Notes under the pieces: model-generated
Told to the model about the DNA's origin: nothing
The model's database searches: none
What the model saw: only the letters and a program-made list of their open reading frames with translations
Origin: Veillonella sp. 3891
GTDB lineage: Bacteria > Bacillota > Negativicutes > Veillonellales > Veillonellaceae
DNA: 64,000 nt
Direction of reading: 5' to 3'
NCBI RefSeq assembly: GCF_003992315.1
Contig: NZ_RQVE01000006.1
Span: 1-64,000, forward strand
In this document: one piece after another, positions 61,663 to 64,000 of the stretch
How positions within the stretch are numbered: position 1 is the stretch's first letter
Layout: each line of letters opens with the position of its first letter
Made by a program: the position numbers and the translations under genes

Positions 61663-62955
61663 ATGAATTATACGGAAGCGATTGCCTACCTAGAAGAGGT
61701 AGCCTCCTTTGGGATTCATCCAGGATTAGAACGGATTACTGCTCTATTAGAAGAGCTAGGAAATCCACAAAATACATATAAGACAATCCATGTAACGGGG
61801 ACGAACGGGAAAGGATCCGTTTCCACCTATATTACCTATGGATTGTACATGAGTGGTCTTCGTGTGGGGACATTTACGTCCCCGCACCTCCAATCCTATA
61901 CGGAACGCATGCGTGTAAACACAGCGTACATTACAGAAGAGGCCTTTGCAGATTTGATTGAACGTGTGAGCCATGCTGTGAAAGCCATCATAGACCGTGG
62001 CGTAGAAGCACCTACACAATTTGAAATCTTAACAGCTGCAGCCTTCTTGTTTTTCCAAGAGCAAGGCGTAGACTACGCTGTCATCGAGGTGGGTTTAGGT
62101 GGATTATTGGATTCTACTAATGTAATCACTCCAGAAGTGGCAGTGATTACAAATGTGACCATTGACCATCAAGCGTATTGTGGGGACACAGTAGAGGAAA
62201 TTGCCCGACATAAAGCAGGGATTATCAAACAAGGCGTGCCTCTTGTAACAGCAGCTCAAGGGGGTGCCCTTGATGTGATTAAAGAAACGGCAAAATCATT
62301 AGGCGTGAAATATCATGTGTTCAACGAAGATTTCACTATCGATAGTCGTAGTGCGATGGCAATGGGGCAAATGATTACCGTGAAAGACAAAGACGGTCAT
62401 AAAGACATGCTCTTCACATCCATGCATGGTATTCATCAAGCCTTGAACTTAGCTTGTGCAGCACGAGTATTGCAAATCTTGAAAGACAAAGAACCAGCAG
62501 TGAGTGAAGAAACATACCGTGAAGGTCTAGCTCGTGCTACATGGCCGGGTCGCTTTGAAACGTTCAAAGTCCATGGACGAACTATCATTTTAGATGGAGC
62601 CCACAATGCAAGTGGGGCAGAAGCCTTTTCGATGACCTTCAATGAACTGTACCCAGAACAAGCGAAAACAGTGGTGCTATCGATTTTAGAAGATAAAGAT
62701 ATATCCACGATGGTCAGCTATTTGGTAGGGCAAAAGGACCGCGTGATCACGGTGCCAGCGCCAACACCACGAGGTACTGATCCAGTGCAATTAGCGAAAC
62801 AAATGCCAGTCCAAGCAGATCCTATGGAGACCATCCGAGCAGGCTTAGACCATGCTATGAAAACAACTAAGGAAGGCGATATCATCGCTGTAGTAGGCTC
62901 CTTATATATTCTTGGTGACGTGCAACAATGGCTTGCTCAAGAAATGGGGCACTAA
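61663..62955 (+). CDS. folC: Folylpolyglutamate/dihydrofolate synthase
   Basis: A 430-residue Mur-ligase-family enzyme adding glutamate to folates. P-loop TGTNGKGSVST (about 45-55), SPHLQSYTERMRVN, EVGLGGLLDSTNVI and VTIDHQAYCG are characteristic; LDGAHNASGAEAF marks the C-terminal domain. The start follows AAGGAG, 12 bp after valS, so the two are co-transcribed. The stop overlaps the next start (TAATG). Confidence 0.94.
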   Translation: MNYTEAIAYLEEVASFGIHPGLERITALLEELGNPQNTYKTIHVTGTNGKGSVSTYITYGLYMSGLRVGTFTSPHLQSYTERMRVNTAYITEEAFADLIERVSHAVKAIIDRGVEAPTQFEILTAAAFLFFQEQGVDYAVIEVGLGGLLDSTNVITPEVAVITNVTIDHQAYCGDTVEEIARHKAGIIKQGVPLVTAAQGGALDVIKETAKSLGVKYHVFNEDFTIDSRSAMAMGQMITVKDKDGHKDMLFTSMHGIHQALNLACAARVLQILKDKEPAVSEETYREGLARATWPGRFETFKVHGRTIILDGAHNASGAEAFSMTFNELYPEQAKTVVLSILEDKDISTMVSYLVGQKDRVITVPAPTPRGTDPVQLAKQMPVQADPMETIRAGLDHAMKTTKEGDIIAVVGSLYILGDVQQWLAQEMGH

Positions 62956-64000
62956 TGGATGCCCTACGTAGACTATCTGTGGACCAATGGATAGTCTATC
63001 TACTATACGGAGCAACGGTGTGTATTCCTTTATTACCCATAGGTGGTAATGTTCTTGTCATCATGGCGGGGTTACTAGCGTTACTATTCGATAGACAACG
63101 ATTTTCTGGAACTTTACATTGGCTACAATGGGCAGTCTTGGGATTTATTCTCTGGACAGGTATTTCCATTATTAATTCTGTGAATGTCCCATGGTCTACT
63201 ATGAGTTGGCTCTATCACATAGGGATATATGGCAGTATCTATTGGTTGATGACATATTATATGGATACTGAAAGACGGCAGAAAACATTTTTGTCCTTGT
63301 TTTGTATGACTGGATTCCTTGTCTGCTTAGGTGCTGGGTATCAATATTTTTATATGACTCCAGAGCATATTCATGAATGGGTAGATAATACTCATTTCCC
63401 GGGACTTATGCGACGCATGTATGGAACATTACAGAATCCTAATTTATTAGGAGAATACTTACTTTTTACCATTTCCATTGGTGGATTAGGTGCTATGCAA
63501 GTGCTGAAAACAAAAGATTGGAAGCGCTCAGCCATGATGGGTTTCGCCGTTGCAGTCATGCTATTGTGCTTAGTCCTTACCTATTCTCGTGGTATGTGGC
63601 TAAGTTTGGCGGTAGCTGTTTTTGTAGCCGGTATCTGTGTGGAGCGTAGGTTATTATATGCGTTATTAGCGGTTCCCTTGGTGTTATTCTTTTACCATGG
63701 AGAAGTGTCCAGTCGATTGTGGTCCCTTTTTAGTGGACAAGATACATCGGTTATGCTCCGATGGGCACTGTGGGATAGCACTATGTACATGATAGAAGGT
63801 TTTCCTATTTTTGGTATTGGTTGGGATGCGTTTTGGATGACTTATCCAGACTATAATTATTTCATCCAAGATCCAACGGTGATTATCTATCATGCCCATA
63901 ATTTATATTTGCAAGTGGCAGCAGAAACAGGACCGATATCTTTATGCTTATTATTAGCAATTTTATTGGGACATAGCAGAAATGTGCAAAAACAAAAGCA
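62955..64000 (+). CDS. O-antigen ligase/polymerase-like (Wzy_C family) membrane protein, partial
   Basis: An open frame from the ATG at 62955 to the window edge (348 residues so far, no stop). It is very hydrophobic, with about nine or more membrane segments. It carries family marks: YGTLQNPNLLGEYL (periplasmic loop entry), LVLTYSRGMWLSL, IFGIGWDAFW and HNLYLQVAAETGPIS. These resemble WaaL/Wzy-type proteins that polymerise or ligate polysaccharide. The start overlaps the folC stop. The 3' end is missing. Confidence 0.8.
   Translation, partial: MDALRRLSVDQWIVYLLYGATVCIPLLPIGGNVLVIMAGLLALLFDRQRFSGTLHWLQWAVLGFILWTGISIINSVNVPWSTMSWLYHIGIYGSIYWLMTYYMDTERRQKTFLSLFCMTGFLVCLGAGYQYFYMTPEHIHEWVDNTHFPGLMRRMYGTLQNPNLLGEYLLFTISIGGLGAMQVLKTKDWKRSAMMGFAVAVMLLCLVLTYSRGMWLSLAVAVFVAGICVERRLLYALLAVPLVLFFYHGEVSSRLWSLFSGQDTSVMLRWALWDSTMYMIEGFPIFGIGWDAFWMTYPDYNYFIQDPTVIIYHAHNLYLQVAAETGPISLCLLLAILLGHSRNVQKQK

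Overview
The window is low-GC bacterial DNA that I place in the Negativicutes, most likely Veillonella or a close relative. This rests on gene content and style rather than a database match. The content includes an anaerobic fumarate reductase/succinate dehydrogenase with a CCG-domain third subunit, a two-subunit 2-oxoacid:ferredoxin oxidoreductase, T-box leaders, strong AGGAGG ribosome binding sites, and an O-antigen-ligase/polymerase-like membrane protein, which suggests a diderm envelope. No rRNA, tRNA, IS element, prophage or CRISPR array is visible.

Layout. 0-6.6 kb: class I ribonucleotide reductase genes nrdB and nrdA, both on the minus strand, split by a 3.1-kb accessory insert. The insert holds an antitoxin-like orphan, an AAA ATPase with a four-copy operator array at an exact 40-bp period, and a KilA-N protein driven by a borrowed toxin-type leader. 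6.6-11.3 kb: a long AT-rich intergenic region, then the fumarate reductase operon. 11.5-16.6 kb: a Y-family polymerase with YolD partner, a membrane-anchored GH28-like protein, a lipid kinase and a GntR regulator. 16.7-16.9 kb: a multi-hairpin non-coding RNA with its own promoter and terminator. 17.2-23.0 kb: korAB, a small hydrophobic peptide, an MFS exporter and purB. 23.1-30.4 kb: another small peptide, then a rearranged nickel/peptide-type ABC system with two convergent binding-protein paralogs and visible deletion scars. 30.7-33.7 kb: an ECF transporter with a fused S-ATPase protein. 34-36.6 kb: a PepSY protein between duplicated DNA, a convergent type I toxin-antitoxin-like module, a PNPOx-family protein, a cyclophilin lipoprotein and a GIY-YIG protein. 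36.6-40.4 kb: DUF1934, argS, pyrG. 40.5-46.1 kb: a second type I-like module, a leucine T-box plus a second attenuator-like leader, and leuACDB. 46.3-47.1 kb: a complete type III (ToxIN/AbiQ-like) toxin-antitoxin locus with 55-nt antitoxin RNA repeats. 47.3-64 kb: pheA, a PepSY protein, a membrane protein, a methyltransferase, pepD, asparaginase, cbiZ, a WYL-like pair, yfbR, a valine T-box with valS, folC, and a truncated Wzy/ligase-like gene.

Core metabolism forms coherent sets: deoxynucleotide supply (nrdAB, yfbR, pyrG, purB), reductive carbon metabolism (fumarate reductase with KorAB), and leucine and phenylalanine synthesis. The most unusual layer is the density of small RNA-regulated elements. 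These are a type III toxin-antitoxin locus, two convergent leader-sharing toxin/sRNA modules plus a relic leader, two further small hydrophobic peptides, a recurring CAAAC/GTTTG hairpin family, and the multi-hairpin RNA at 16.7 kb. No similarity searches or folding programs were run; all alignments and stems were read by eye.
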